Shown here in pieces: positions 26,601-39,775 of a stretch of DNA of 64,000 bases. Both the position numbers and the translations under genes were made by a program. The notes beneath the pieces were generated by a model. The model was not told the DNA's origin and searched no databases. It worked only from the letters and a program-made list of their open reading frames with translations. Source of the stretch: Sphagnum magellanicum (lineage: Eukaryota > Streptophyta > Sphagnopsida > Sphagnales > Sphagnaceae); contig CM038925.1 in the NCBI GenBank assembly GCA_021904315.1, positions 11,410,501 to 11,474,500 on the forward strand, written 5' to 3'. Numbering within the stretch: the stretch's first letter is position 1; each line of letters opens with the position of its first letter.

Positions 26601-29171
26601 GTTGGCTTGAATCTCTTGCTGTGACCTTATCTGTGCAGAAATCCACAGAATGCAATCCATCTGGAAGAGAGATTGAATTCTTCGATGGTCCACATAGGCA
26701 TCAACACCAAAGGTAAATGTCAAGATTTCTTCACTCACAATGTTGACCCTTTTAACATGAATCCATAAGTAGGTTCCTTTCTAGTTTATGTGTTTTCTTG
26801 GATATATAGCCAACATAAGTTGTTCTGCCACTGAGTTCAGATCTGGAAATATCAAACCCTTGATCTTGTGAATCTTCCAGCCTATTGACTGCATGAGGAA
26901 GTGTGCAATCATGAGACTGAACCCATATATGTCCTGTGGAAGCAACCTTGTTCACCAGCCAGGGAAAATTTAGGGAAAGGCAAAAATATCTTGTGTGAGA
27001 TGTATTAGTGGTCCCTGGATCAACCAGATCATGGACTTTTTAACATGTGAAAACCAAGGGGCTTACAGTCCTGGCAGGCTAAGATTCAATGGGTGATTGC
27101 CCTACCTGCCATGGTTGAACATGATGAATATACATGGGCCTCTAGTAAGTATTGACTGTCTGTTGTATTTTAGTATAGCAAAAGTGAAAGGTAATCAGGT
27201 GATCAGGCTTACAAGTCTGCAGGCATGACCTCTTTCTTCTGAACAAACTCCATATATGCCAATATGTCAATTGTTTTGATCAAGTGCTGGCGTATTTGGT
27301 GATCTATTGCAGAGTTTTGTACTGGTTTTTATTTTTACTATTGTGATCCATATGAGAGATAATACCTTAAATCTGACTAGGTGCTGGCAGTATGTTAACC
27401 ATCTCTTCCACCTAGAATGATTTCAACTAGTTATGTTAAGTCTGGGAATCTAGCAGCCTGCAATGTCTGAAGGAAAAACTAGGCAACCAAGTCCACACAG
27501 TTATAACAGAACTTCTGGATGTTCATTTTGAGCAAACCTCTGTGATAAGTGAAGAACTTGCAGTCTGTGGAATTCCCAAGTGTATGACATGATCAAGAAC
27601 CTTGTGTGTTATACTTATCTGCTTTGAATGGGATGTGCATTATGTGAATACTTACAGGTGGAACTGAAGGTGGAAAGAACACATCTAGCATTTTGAACAT
27701 CTCGAGCAAACTTGTATCTTATTCAACCTTGGATGCTGATAGAGATGCTTCAGATTGCTCAGTTTTATTTCAGTCCCTGGTAAATGTGTTTGACAGAGCT
27801 GGAAGGAATGGTCTCACAGCTTCTGAGGCTGTGTCTGAGATTGTGGAGAAGGGCTTACCTGGTTTGGAAGGAGGGAGCAAAAGGTTCAGCACTCAGGTAG
27901 CTAAAGCTCTACACTCTCCCTGCTTTGTACAGCTTCCCAGTGGCAGGTTCTTCTTGTACCATTTCGTGAGTACTGAGACTGGGCCTGATAAACTTGACCT
28001 TGAGCTTCACGGCAATGGGTTCTTACAACATCTAAGTAGTCTGGAGGATGGCAAGTGTGGTATGCTCAAGAAAAGTAGGAGAAAGAGAGGCAGACATACT
28101 GCAGCAGCTGCTGTGTTTTCAGTCAACCTTGATACTGAAGCTGAGGGTGGAACTCTTCCTAGGCAGGAAGAATCCTGTGCTCAGGATGTCATTAAGTTCA
28201 GGAAAAGAAGGCGGAGAGCACCAGCATCCCAACGAGAGCTTGCTATTGGACCAACACAGTGCAAACGGTATGATGGGAGAGGCTGGCAGTGCAAACAGAA
28301 AACAGAAGAAGGATATTCCTTCTGTGAGCATCACCAAGCTCTCATCAACAAACGTGCCCTGCGCTTGAAGCTGGGCAAGATCCAATCTTGTACCACCCAT
28401 AATAATCTCAGTTCTGATATGCAGCTGTCTACAGGAGGGATTCAAGCCAAGAGCCTGGCAGACATAGATGCAGCTGCAAAGCTACATCAACTGACAAAAC
28501 CTGTGAATGGAGTTCTTAAATTGCAGGTGCAACAACAGGAGTAACAGTCAGTTAAGGCCACCAAGGCTATTTCACTGAAGTCTATCATGGAGCAGTCTGG
28601 AGTTGATGGGCTGTAATTAAAGTGGAGTCCAGGTGCATGCTCTGAAGGCTGCAAGAAGCTGGTTTGGTCCACCATAATGCTTTGCTGCCTCACAGTTTTA
28701 TCAAGCAAACTTCCCATTGATCACAATTGCATCATCTGCAGCAATATGTACCTGCACAGATGTCAACAAGGGCATCTCTTACTTAGATCACATGTAACTT
28801 GTTATGAAAATTAGCAGTGCAAAAATGAATTTGGGCCTTTGTTTGGCATCATGGTACAAGAAAGGACTGACTTTCTTGCTCAGAAACATGCCCAGAAACG
28901 TGCAGGAGGAGAATATAAAGCTGAGGTTTCCTTGTTTGTTTCAGCCTGTAGCTCCAATCGACTCTAGTCCCCTTGACAGTTGCAGCCTGCTGCAGGAGAC
29001 TCTCTTGCCATGATAATGGCAGGGCTGGCTGCTGCAGATTTTGTACAAGCTGCCATACAGAAGAAGATTCTTGCTGTTCTTTACACTGTAGCCTGGCATA
29101 CTCCTCTCCGCGTAATACGTTTAATTCAACGCCTACGACGACGTCAACACACTTCGACCTCAGACTCCTGA
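23687..29171 (+). CDS. WRC-domain nuclear protein with winged-helix-like domain, 3 exons
   Basis: Likely nuclear DNA- or chromatin-binding protein of about 463 residues. Exons: 23687 to 24023 (or 23992), 27658-28526, 28986-29171. It starts MRIRKR, as remembered for plant WRC-only proteins. Residues 148-214 (ending PSGRFFLYH) resemble a HARE-HTH winged helix. Basic clusters lie at 250-259 and 292-299. The WRC zinc finger has exact C-x9-C-x10-C-x2-H spacing at C314, C324, C335 and H338. No QLQ domain is seen, so it is not a typical growth-regulating factor. The last exon joins in phase at CAG|GTGCAA and adds 61 residues ending in an Arg-rich stretch. The first junction is uncertain: the strong donor GTGAGT at 23993 leaves phase 0, while exon 2 needs phase 1. 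Either the weaker GTATCA donor at 24024 is used or a small exon in the 3.6-kb intron is missed. Without the last splice the reading frame would stop at 28544. Confidence 0.75.
24024..27657 (+). other. First intron of the WRC gene
   Basis: Intron of about 3.6 kb ending at CTTACAG (27657). The first 600 bases are GC-rich and hold short open frames that look like intronic continuation of the GC island. The rest has mixed composition with no recognised coding, except that a small missed exon may lie here. It contains a short TTCAAG/TTCAAA microsatellite near 25938-25978. Confidence 0.5.
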
Positions 29172-29306
29172 GATGAGACCACAATTTCTGCGTGTGGCAC
29201 ACGGGACAAGCTTGCAGCTCAAAGGGATCCAAGAGCAACACTGATCATGACACCTGAGATGTACAGAAAATCTGTACAGGTCTCCCTGTCTTACGGTCTC
29301 TTTCTA

Positions 29307-29360
29307 TTAGGCTGCTGTGATCACAATTACACACAGTGTGCTGTGATCACAGCAGCCTAA
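29307..29360. repeat. Short hairpin with 19-bp perfect arms
   Basis: The arms 29307-29325 and 29342-29360 are perfect reverse complements around a 16-base loop. Each arm contains the palindrome TGATCA. It lies about 135 bp downstream of the WRC stop codon, so it could fall in the 3' UTR or act near the transcript end. No flanking target-site duplication is obvious. Confidence 0.8.
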
Positions 29361-31043
29361 AGGAAAGCCCACTCACACAGGGGCCTGTTTCTTTTTACAG
29401 GGACAGTTGGTTTCTATTGGAGACCTTCAAGTGAGTTGAAGATAAGCCGGTAACCAATATCAGGAACTTTGAGTTCAAAAGTTCTCATGAAGAAAAGGAC
29501 AGATGTCATTTTATGGTGAGTTGCAAATTACTTGTGACACACAGCTCTCACAGTTCTTGCAATTGGCCATGTTTGACCTTTGACCTGTAGAGCTAAGAGA
29601 TGTCTGGGAGCACTGCTATCCAGAAAAACATAATGGAAAGTTCTATGATAGCACAATCTGTAAGCAGAGCAGCCTAATGTAAAGACGTCCTTCCAATACT
29701 CAACAAAGAAAAGGGACGCGCCTGTTGTGATCTGACTGTTGTTCAAGCTACTCTAATAATTCTACCCAAATTCCACACATGATTGAAAATTCAGTGTCAT
29801 GTTGAACCTCCTGCGTCTGTATATTCGGATCAGTTTCAATTTCAGTTTGGAACGGTTGAAACAAAAGAACAATAGTATCGACAAGTTGAGGATCTGTATG
29901 CATCTCTCATCATGGGGCTTTTGGCCTCAGTCTTCAGACCTTGCAAGAATTAACGGCTTTCTTGCTAGAGGCAGAAGATTCAACTTTGCAACTGGAACCA
30001 ATCGGCAGCAAATGCCCGCTGTCGACCATTGCCTATGTGCATTCTGCAATGAACAACTCAATATCAATGCAGCTCAAATACAAGCTACTGACTCTTTCTC
30101 AATCCTTGAGACTGTGAGTGCAAGTAGCATACCACCTTATACGTCCACCTACAGATGATGGAACCTCACTATAGTTGAAAAAGCAGAGTAAACCAACAAA
30201 GGAGTTCGTAGTTTTAACTGTATCTGCAGAATGCGCGAGTTGAACAATGCTGAACTATAGATCTGCATCTCTGCAAATTACTTACACTAGAACAGCATCG
30301 AAGTCTAGAAAACCACATCAAATCTTGAGGATACAAAGAAATGAACACACAACGAGACAATATAGACAGGCAGCTCGACTCAAAGCTACTCGTGAAGCAT
30401 AAGCTTCGAGCCATTAGATCCTGGAAGAGATTGGCATATGGCAGGAGTAAGTGGTGGGAGGGAAACTAGTGGCGCGGACCGTTCACGCGCACCCCAAGGC
30501 AAAAATTGTAGTTCCAGGAACGTTAAAGCTGCAGCTCGAGTGACCAGCCGCAACTGCAGTATGGCACGGGACTCGCGAGTTGCATGCTGAGCACGTGGGA
30601 AGTTTAATGTGACTTCTGCATGGAATCTATCGCCTTTCAAGTACGTTAAAGAAAAATATAGAATTCTCCCTCCAAAAAAATCCTTTGTATTTCCAGAGTC
30701 AGGGTTTTTTTTTAATAAAATTTGTGAGGTAGGTATACTGGCAATCATCCAGAAGAGGGACTTAGCCAAATTTGGCTACAGATCATGGAGGAAAGTAGAT
30801 TTTTTGGGAACCTTGCTATATTCTGACAGCATCTTGGAAGCTATGGTCTAAATCTGGTGATTTCAACTGTTCCTTCATTAGAATTGGCAACTTTGTGCCT
30901 ATTTTTAAAATAACAAGCTTTGTAGGATTACCAGCCGTTTATTTTATGTCGCCAAGATATGAAATTTCACGCCCCAAAAAACGCTAGTTAGAGTGGCTGA
31001 CCCTATCATTATTGCATAGGTGTTCACTTATAAGAGCCCAAGG

Positions 31044-31289
31044 GCTGTTGTGAGAAAATATTAAACAGGCCAAAGGAAATGAATGCAGTCAGTACAAAAG
31101 TACTGCTACTATTTTTTCCTCCAGTCTGCCCATTTGCCCCAGCCATATTTTCACGATATCTGTAATATGGGAGTCACTTGAGAAATTATGGATGGGGCAA
31201 ATGGGCAGACTGGAGGAAAATTAGCAGCAGTACTTTTGTACTGACTGCATTCATTTTCTTTGGCCTGTTTAATATTTTCCGCTGTTGTG
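31044..31289. mobile_element. Foldback MITE, Mutator-like, with 9-bp target-site duplication
   Basis: The element spans 31053-31280. Its ends (31053-31140 and 31194-31280) are nearly perfect inverted repeats of about 87 bp around a 53-base centre. Outer ends read AGAAAATATT and, on the opposite strand, GGAAAATATT. The 9-mer GCTGTTGTG occurs directly on both sides (31044-31052 and 31281-31289), as expected of a target-site duplication. A 9-bp duplication plus long inverted ends fits non-autonomous Mutator-like elements. No transposase is present. The well-matched arms and intact duplication suggest a fairly recent insertion. Confidence 0.85.
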
Positions 31290-32154
31290 CAAGGATAGGA
31301 AATACTAATGTGCTGAGAGTAGGCTTTAAATGAAGAGTGTTGGTCGGGTATATACTGGCTCGCACCGGGTCTCAGCACTTGCAGCAATGATGTCTGGTAT
31401 GAGCAGAGTTGACACCAGGCTTATACCAATACCACCCTCGCAGGGACCTCAGGTAATACTAGCCTTGTGGCAGTTTTATGGCAGTTTCAATAGCAGGTAT
31501 AGATACCTGCCTTATACCCGTGAAAAATCGGTATTGGACTTTTTTTAAATATCAAAGAACCCAGCTGGAATATTCAAAAGTTGATACCAGACTAACACTG
31601 GTTTTTAGTCTGCAAGGATAGGCCACAATTATAGCGTGTGGTAACGGTAGAATTGGTGTACAATAATAGGAGAAGTGAATGATAGGTCCCTTTACCCTAG
31701 TGGCATTATATCCTGGAGCGTACACAGTGGAAAAGTGAATTTATCTTGCACTCCTGGAATTTTCTTCCCTTGAAAATATATAATTATATTATCAAATACA
31801 AGCCCTGAAAATTCCCATTTTGGTTTAACTTCAGCTTATTATATCTTGGGTCAATAGGTATGCTTGGTTGCAGAGTACAACCTATATTATGCTTGTTCCA
31901 GGAGAAATTTTTTAAATTAGAACCCACCTGCCATCTCTTGTTCATCTTCTCACCACAATCTCTCTGGAACTTTCTTTCTTTCTTTCAGCCACTTGTTTTT
32001 CCTTTTATTTTGCTAACGCAAGTTAAGTTAATTTCCCAAGAAAAAATCCAGCATACTAATTATTCCAGAACTCTGCCTGGTGAATTCCAAAATATGCAAA
32101 TACTCAATGCACATTTAGCTAATACTAGTGTGGCCTGTGCCGTTGGCCCAAGCG

Positions 32155-32575
32155 TTACCATGTCCTCAACTGATTTTTCCTTCCAAAACCTGGTTTTTTG
32201 GAATTTATTTGAATTTTCAGCAGCAGAAATCACTTAAAAATCAATATCTCCCACATTCTTAATCCATATCTCACCAAATAAATTCCATTAAATCCTGCTC
32301 ATCAAGATCTTTTCAATAACACCAAAGGCACATTCCAATTCCTCCGAAAGTTTTAGCTACAATCTAATTTAATTTTTAGTGAAGAAATCATTCAATATTA
32401 AGAACTTTTGCACTGCAAGTCCAAACGTCATGGAACCAAGCCCATACACCCCTCCTGGTTGAGGGCTTTCCAAAGAGACCAAGAACGCAATCTGAAGCAT
32501 CTTGGTTCAGTGGATCTCATAAGTACAAACAAAACAAAACAAACAAACTACCTTCCTTCATAGATAGATGGTCCA
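32155..32575. repeat. Dispersed repeat family R2, copy 1
   Basis: This sequence shares an ordered set of motifs with 47900-48240: TTGAATTTTCA(G/A)CA, TTTTCAA(T/C), a stretch near CTCATCAAG and GGGCTTTCCA, then a run of ACAAACAAAC. Its last part (about 32525-32575) also matches 51620-51675 through ACAAACAAACTACCTTCCTT followed by ATAGATAG. The family is unclassified and non-coding. Confidence 0.55.
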
Positions 32576-34326
32576 TTGTAGTTTTTTTTTGTTGGCAGGT
32601 TCAAATGGGAAGACACTAGTTTAAAAAGTGCAGTTAAAGTTGGAAAGCACAAGGCGCCCAGTATGAAAAGTTTTCCAGAGTCCAACGTTTTGAATGTACC
32701 AGATTATTAGAATTATTTCATTATGCTTGAAATTGAAAGCTTTGCAGCTATGAAGTACATATTGTGCATAGGTCCTTGAAAGGAAGGACTACGGTTCAAA
32801 TACTGAAGAATATGGATACATTTTAATTTTTAAATTTCACTATCACTTAAATATCAAAGCATTTGTTGTTTAGGAGGTATAACCTTAGAGTTCTATACCA
32901 TCAGTTAAGATAAAAGGTTGGTTTGCATGTGAGATGGAAGATGAAATTTTAAATGCCCTTTGATTTGAGACTAATTTGAAGCTTGGTTTCAAACTCAAAC
33001 GTTTGATTTCCTAAACTATCATAAGGTCCAACAATGTTTCAACTAATTTTAGTTGACACATAAACTTATCCCCTCCATGTATAAGTGTTTTCATAATGAT
33101 TTAACAATATGGTCTGTACATTCAAAAATTGATAAATTCATTAATGTAATGTTATGATGATTTATCAATGTACAACAATTCATGTTTTGAAATGGCACAA
33201 AGATCATGTTACAAAATATTTGACATCTTCTTAGTTCATCCATTCAATGGATTTAAAGTATGAACAAAATTGAGGCAACACATAGATTCATAAGTCATTG
33301 AGTTAATGTTGTTACACATCATTCCCAAAGAATGAATTTCAAGCATCGAGTAACAATAACATGTGTGAAAATAAAAAAACATCCTTGGGTGGTACACCAC
33401 TATTAACCTTACAACCTCAATATGTTAAACCCATCAAATTTAAAAACAATGAAGGAAAGGACACACTTAGGAAAGGCTTTTCACTTGAATTTTTTTGTCA
33501 ATTCAATCCATAGTCTTGTAGTATTTGACAATTTAGTTTAATTAGGAAATTTTTTTTTTGATGTGGACAATGAATTCATAAGGAAAAAGTTTCAAGAATG
33601 TCATATGAAGGGTTCCTTTAGTTAGGAAGACCAAAAAAATGTTTTAAAAAAAAGAAGAATTGGCCTTCAATTTCTAAGAGGAACTTAGGTAGGTCCAATC
33701 ACACTAAAAAAAGCCACTCAATGTGTTATCAAATTCAAAGAAATGTGCGAGTTTTCTTTTGAGTCCTTTTGATTTTTTCATAAAAAAAGAATTGTTAAAT
33801 GATTTGTTTTTGACAACTATTAAATGTGCCTAAATTTTTGCAAACACATCCATTTTTCTATTCATTGTTGAATATATATGAATTTTCAAAAGTGTACAAA
33901 TATTTAATTTTGTTTTGAAAAATGATCATAATTTTAAATCATATTAAAATATGTTAACTATTTTACAATTCATTTTTTTGTATTATAAGTTGCAATTTTG
34001 TTTTATATGTCATGTACATTACGCCCTATTTATGTGTCATGGTGATGAACTTGAAGATGGAGGTAACATGTTTGGGATTGGAACATCTTTTGATGAGTCT
34101 TTTTGCACACTTGTCATTAGATAATTATCTTTGTTCATAAGGTTATCCAATCCTTATTGCATGTAAAGATCCTTTTATTTGGTGGTGCAACCACAAAGGG
34201 TAATTTCCGAATGTGGCATTTTTAGCCAAACAAATTTTTAACATTCTAAGGTCATAGATTGAAATAGAAAAGGGTCTTTAATTTTGCTCCAAAATATTGA
34301 TAGCTTTGCAATGATGTTGTTTACAA

Positions 34327-34509
34327 GTGGAAAACTTGGACAAAATTATCACAATTGTTAAAAATTGGCTTGATGATCTACACATGAATTGCATGCCAAA
34401 TAAAAATATGAAAGATTACTTGAAAGTTGAAGAGCCTTTAACTAATGAAAATTATGAGTTGATTGAAGAAGAAAAATATTTTGAGGATTTGAACATGAAT
34501 AGTGATTAA
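34327..34509 (+). mobile_element. hAT-like transposase C-terminal fragment
   Basis: A 60-residue frame contains IVKNWLDDL, then MKDYLKVEEPL and ENYELIEEEKYFEDL. This resembles from memory the acidic C-terminal tail of plant DUF659/hAT transposases. No catalytic or dimerisation (hATC) core is recognised next to it, so it would be a short relic. The identification rests on a tail of limited complexity. Confidence 0.3.
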
Positions 34510-34692
34510 CATTGCATAGGCATTCAACTTTTCCATTTTTATTTTCAAAAAATGAATATTTTGTTACTCCCTATTTTTTGTCATTAACATTTCAAAGATT
34601 TTCCAATAGGTTTTTCATTTGAAGCGTGGAAAGAATGGATTTACAAGAGTTGGATATATGATTGCAAACTATTGGGTTTTTGTATGGAATAA

Positions 34693-34781
34693 TTGGCGTG
34701 GGGTTTGGGGGCGTGGGGTTTAAGCAACTTGTGCTGCAATGGGCAAATGTTTTTTTGAGAATTGGGGTTCAATTCCCCACG
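34693..34781 (+). repeat. Possible tRNA-derived SINE head
   Basis: A Pol III B-box-like GGTTCAATTCC lies at 34766-34776 within GGGGTTCAATTCCCCAC, which can fold as a T-arm-like stem. Upstream is a G-rich stretch ending TTTAAGCAACTTGTGC, but only a poor A-box match. It does not fold as a proper tRNA. A degraded SINE is the best reading. Confidence 0.3.
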
Positions 34782-35240
34782 AATTATTACACTTTTAGGA
34801 ATTTCATTTTTTGTAAATTGAAAAGAATTGTGATCATATATATTTTGGATATGCATGAACTTTATACATGATATCCATAGTTAATTCAAATTTTTAAACT
34901 AACAACTTCATATTCGTTGAAGGATAAAAATTAAACTTGAATCCACATCCATTTTTATAAATAAATTGCTGAAATTCTTCAATGCATATCCATTTGTTCT
35001 ATGTTTTTATAGAATATGCTTATTGGTATCCTAGAGTTTACCTTAAAATGTGGTATTTGGCTACCCCTAAAGGTTTGCTATATGAAAAATCTACCATTTT
35101 CAACTTAAATGGAATAGGCTATGGTGAAGGTAATCCCAACTTATTCCTCAATCAATTTGTGATGGTGTTCACCCTTGAGCTTCCATCACTAGTAGTAAAT
35201 TCATCATTTTGCCATTGTCATTTACAATTGATTTTTAATT

Positions 35241-36380
35241 ACAAATGACACATGCAACTAAAAATTGCCATAGTTATTTAAGGCAAATCACACATAATTT
35301 TCAATTGCATGTAACACTTGGTACTTGACATGTATATATGATATTGCTATTTACTTTCATTGTATTCATGAAGGGTTGATTCCATATATGAAATGCAACT
35401 ACATGCAACTAAAATGAACCCCTTTTGTATGGTGAGACATGTTTATGGTTTTGACCAATTATCTCATGACAAATGGCAATTTAAAATTTAATTCAATATT
35501 TGATAAATTTAATGTAGATTATAACATAAAATGTTGGCATGTGGCATTTAAATAGGACGTTGATATGTGGTGCTTAGGTAAGATGTTCATGTGTGGCGCT
35601 TAGATAAGATGTTAACACATGTTTAAGTAAGTAGGTAAACTTAAAGTAGGTGGGTAGGTATGCCTAGCTAGATAGGTAGGTAGGTAGTTATGTAGTTATG
35701 TAGGCTATGTAGGTTAAAGTAGGTAGGTAGATGATTTGGGATGATCCTATCTCATTTTGGGTTTAATCTTTTGGGCCAAATTTCTTTTATTGATTCATCC
35801 CAAATGTCATTTGTTTTTTAATATTTCTAGTGCACTTAATTACAACTATTATTTAATAATTAAATGTTATACTAACATTATCTACCACTAATTACATAAA
35901 ATATTATAGGTATATATATAATATTCATTAATATTCACATTAATATATATTGATATAATTATAATTATTGTAACTATATCTAGTTGTAGGATTATTAATA
36001 ATTAATAATTCCCTAGGCTAGTTAGCATAAGGGTAGCCTAACTTAATGTAACAAAAAATAATATACAAATTATCATTATTACTATTATAGTTTGTAGGGT
36101 ATGGTAGGCTAGTTAATGTAACTTGTTAACATTAGGTGTACTAGCTTAAGTATATTAAAAATACTAGCTTAAATTAGGTCTATGCACATATGGTGGTATA
36201 ATATTATACTAAGTTATATATATATAGTAACATTATACCTCTAATACTTTACTAAATTAGCATAGGTTAGGTATATTAACTTAAGCCATTATTTTTATGA
36301 CACATGTTCATTTTGTACACCATTAGTTGCATGTTAATTGCACAAAAGTTGTAAAATGACAAGTTGCATATGATAAGACT
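35241..36380. repeat. AT-rich-core repeat, second member
   Basis: The left side has TGCAACTA words (35250-35410) and the right side has TTAGTTGCA words (36322-36370) in the opposite sense. Between them lie two near-repeats of ATGTGTGGCGCTTAGATAAGATG (about 35556-35610), a GTAG microsatellite (35646-35730) and an AT-rich core (35.82-36.28 kb). The member at 39.35-41.18 kb has the same order of parts. No coding content. Confidence 0.45.
35646..35730. repeat. Imperfect (GTAG)n microsatellite
   Basis: Interrupted GTAGGTAG/TAGTTATG units. A related GTAGG-rich tract lies at 39782-39922 in the comparable position of another repeat copy. Confidence 0.85.
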
Positions 36381-37179
36381 TCTACTAGTGAATCTAATAA
36401 GAAATCATCCATCATTTTTTTCCACGAATGCACCTCAGTTATTGCCATTTGATAGTCCATTGTTGTTGTGGCAATTATGATGGTAGGTTTAGGACAATTT
36501 CCTTCCTTTTTGGATGGTCAATGATGATGTGAAGTAAGGTATGTATTTAACCTTGCTCTTAATTGTGATAACCATCACCATATTAACAATAGTTTTTTCA
36601 AATTTATTTTCACTAGAGCTAGAAATTGATATCTAGTCTTGTGTTTTTTCTTTAACATTTTTTGGATTTCATCTTTCCAAACACAATTTGCCATTGAATG
36701 ATATTATTGACTATAAACATAACACATGAAATAACTATTGATGGTAGTATATTACCTTGGGTGTTTCCTCTCCTCCATGTGCCTTGTTTTGGTTATTGTG
36801 TGGAAACTTTGTTGACAACCATTTTTTTCCCCTTCCATTTATTATTAAGATTACTAAGATTCCAAAAACATTTGTTTTCTAGGTGGTTGGATTTCTTATA
36901 ATATTAAAATTTTTTCTTTCTTAGTTTATCACCTTTTCCAAGCTATTTTTTCTACCTTCTTATTTTATCCTTTCATCATTGGATAAACATCCAATATGAT
37001 TCGAGTATTGTTTGCATTAGTGGAGTTCTCCTCGCAAATTATCATCAATTCCAAATGTCAAATTAACATATTTCTTTTCATACCAATAATAGCCACATAC
37101 AAATATTGTAAGAGTCCAACCCTATGTAAAAATTGGCCAAAGTAAGAATGCACTCATAAGATTCTTCCACCCATTCATT

Positions 37180-37630
37180 AACATTTTGCTTAATGGTTCA
37201 CAAGTTCATACAAACTTGTTTATTCATCTAAACCTTACCACACCATTTGCAAAATGCTTGGGCAAAATCATCAAAAATGTAATTGGGATGGGCTATTCAC
37301 AAAATTGTCCCCTCATGCTAAAGATGAATCCCTCAATGTCTAATGGAAATATGCAACTTTCATAGCCTCATTGGAGACTCCATTAACTTTGATGTCTTGC
37401 TAAACACATGAACATGTGCATCATGGTTTGAAATTTTGGTGTATTCTACGTAATTCAATAATTTTTTATTGGTGTCCATTGGAATGATAGGTACCATCAT
37501 AAGGGGGATCATAAGGTACCAAGGAAAGTAAAGGTTCCAACCAAGTGGTATTTTTGCCCATTTTATTATTATAGGTGATTGTGGTGGACCTCTCCTATTG
37601 TCCCCCCTCCCATTGCCCCTCTCATTCAAA
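37180..37630 (-). mobile_element. Ty3/gypsy-like gag fossil
   Basis: On the minus strand a segment with YTKISNHDAHVHVF and weaker downstream similarity resembles the gag region of plant LTR retrotransposons. It is a broken, clearly old fragment. No pol region, LTRs or primer-binding site were recognised nearby. Confidence 0.3.
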
Positions 37631-39349
37631 TCAGATGAAAAATCAAACGAATTTCCACATGGGTTTCATCCTTCACCATTTTCTAATTGGTGTCTACCAT
37701 GTTGTTTCCTTGATGGCACCCCTTGGTTGCTTATTTGAACATCTGCTTCCTTGAATTTTTATGTTGCATTTGGGTCCAAGCACGATTGGGGTACCCCATT
37801 AAAAACATAAAGACTCATTTTAAGGGTTCCCAAATTCATCTTTTTTATCATTTTTTTCATGACATGTCTTACATTTCACCTTTTTTTCTCATGTCAAATG
37901 AAATAATTTTGTTCCAAATTTTATATAGGCCTCTAAAGGCAAACCCATCCTTGGGTGGTACCATTAGGAACCACCTCAAGGAATGGTTAAGGAACTAAAA
38001 ACAACCAAATCATTTTTTGAACCTTTTTTGTTAAATGTTTTCACAGCTATAAATTATTATTTTTTCATGTTTATCAATTACATGTTTTAATATATGGCTT
38101 GAAGTTTATTTCGAAATTTTAAAAAATAGAAAATTTTAAAAATTTATATTCTTAATTAAAATGGCCCTTGAAAACATCAATAGCCTCAACTTTGGAAATT
38201 CATAACTAAATCATATTTAATCAATTAATTAGCAAATAAAAACATAAAAATAAAATGACTTTCAAATTACCTAAGAAAAATAAATCATGTTCCAAATTTG
38301 TGTTCTTGACCAAAAAATTCAAGGAAAACAAAAGTTTTACGTTCCTAAAACTTTTTTTAAATGCAATGATTAGGAACATCAAAATACAGAATATTATTGA
38401 TATTAGTGAGATTTCAAAATCTATGGAACCTAATAAATGTTTTTTTAAAAAATTTATGAATGTTCATTTAAGTGTTTCTTATGATTTTTCAAACTTTTAT
38501 GGGTCCAAGAAAGACAAGGTGTGACGTTCTTAGTGGTACCACCTGAAGATGGGCTTGCCCCTAAATATTTATTATTTTCACTTATGAAAGTGAGAATAGT
38601 AGAATTTATACAATGTGGGCCATGTTCTATCAATGGCCCAAAATTTTCAGAAATTTAACTTTTTGAAAAAATGTACATTACAATAGGGCATTTGGTTCTT
38701 GTCACATTTGTACATTTTATACACATTAGCACATAAGGTCTTTGTGGTAAAAATCTTGGGCCTTGAAAAAAATTGTTTAGAGATTCCTTACGAGTCTTTG
38801 AATTTTGTTTTTTCATGAAACAAAATCTTGGATTTTTTTCAAAAACTTGGTAGGAATCTTTAAACTTGTTCAAATTTGATGTTCTATGCATAGAATAATA
38901 CCTTTGTAATGTATTTAGATATGAATAAATCAAACTTTCAATGTGAATGTGTCATTAAGTTTCAACAACATGTTTAAGTGAAGGGGTCCAATGAATATAA
39001 AATGAAACAATCCTTTTGGGTACCCCAACCATGCTTGGACCCATTTTTGGTTTATAAAGTTTGTTGAATTTTACCTTTTAGTTTTAATGACATCCATGTC
39101 ACCTTGTGATGATAAATTATGGGTTAGGATAATGGTATTTTTCTAGCCCTAAATTTAATCATTCTTACAAACCTTTGGTACATAAGTGGTCTTGCCCCAT
39201 ATGTAAAAGGTACCCACCCCTAATATTCATTCATTGGAAGCATTTGCCCCTAAGGCATTGGGAAAGTTTGGGGTGTTATTTCTTGAGACTCATTATGAGG
39301 AAAAAATGGTGTTTTGTAACAAGCCTTATAGTTCAATTTTTGAGTTGCA

Positions 39350-39736
39350 AAAGACATTTGTAACTCACTATATTTATACGTCATGAGTGTTAACAAACAA
39401 GTTACATGAGTTGCAGAGTTACAACTCACCATATATATGGTGCAACTCATTGCAACTTAGTCAAAACAACTAATTTTCAATTACTATGCAACTCCATTAT
39501 AATTATACCCATGATGTCATATTATGTCATTAATTATCATCCATATATTAAAATCTAACATGTGGCATTATGAAGATGTTTAGACGTAAAAATTATTATT
39601 TTTTGAAATATTGATCTGCATTGTTCATTATGATTGTTAATGATGCTCCAAATTTGTGACACGTGGTACAATAAAAAAATACCACATGGCATATTAATTA
39701 TATTTTGGAATATATATATATATATATATATATATA

Positions 39737-39775
<39 letters not shown>

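Noticed and set aside
29799-30158. 119-codon ATG-started open frame downstream of the WRC gene
   Set aside because: No recognisable domain, no neighbouring exons or good splice signals; probably chance.
34690-34781. Intact tRNA gene
   Set aside because: A B-box-like sequence is present, but no cloverleaf with acceptor and anticodon stems can be formed.
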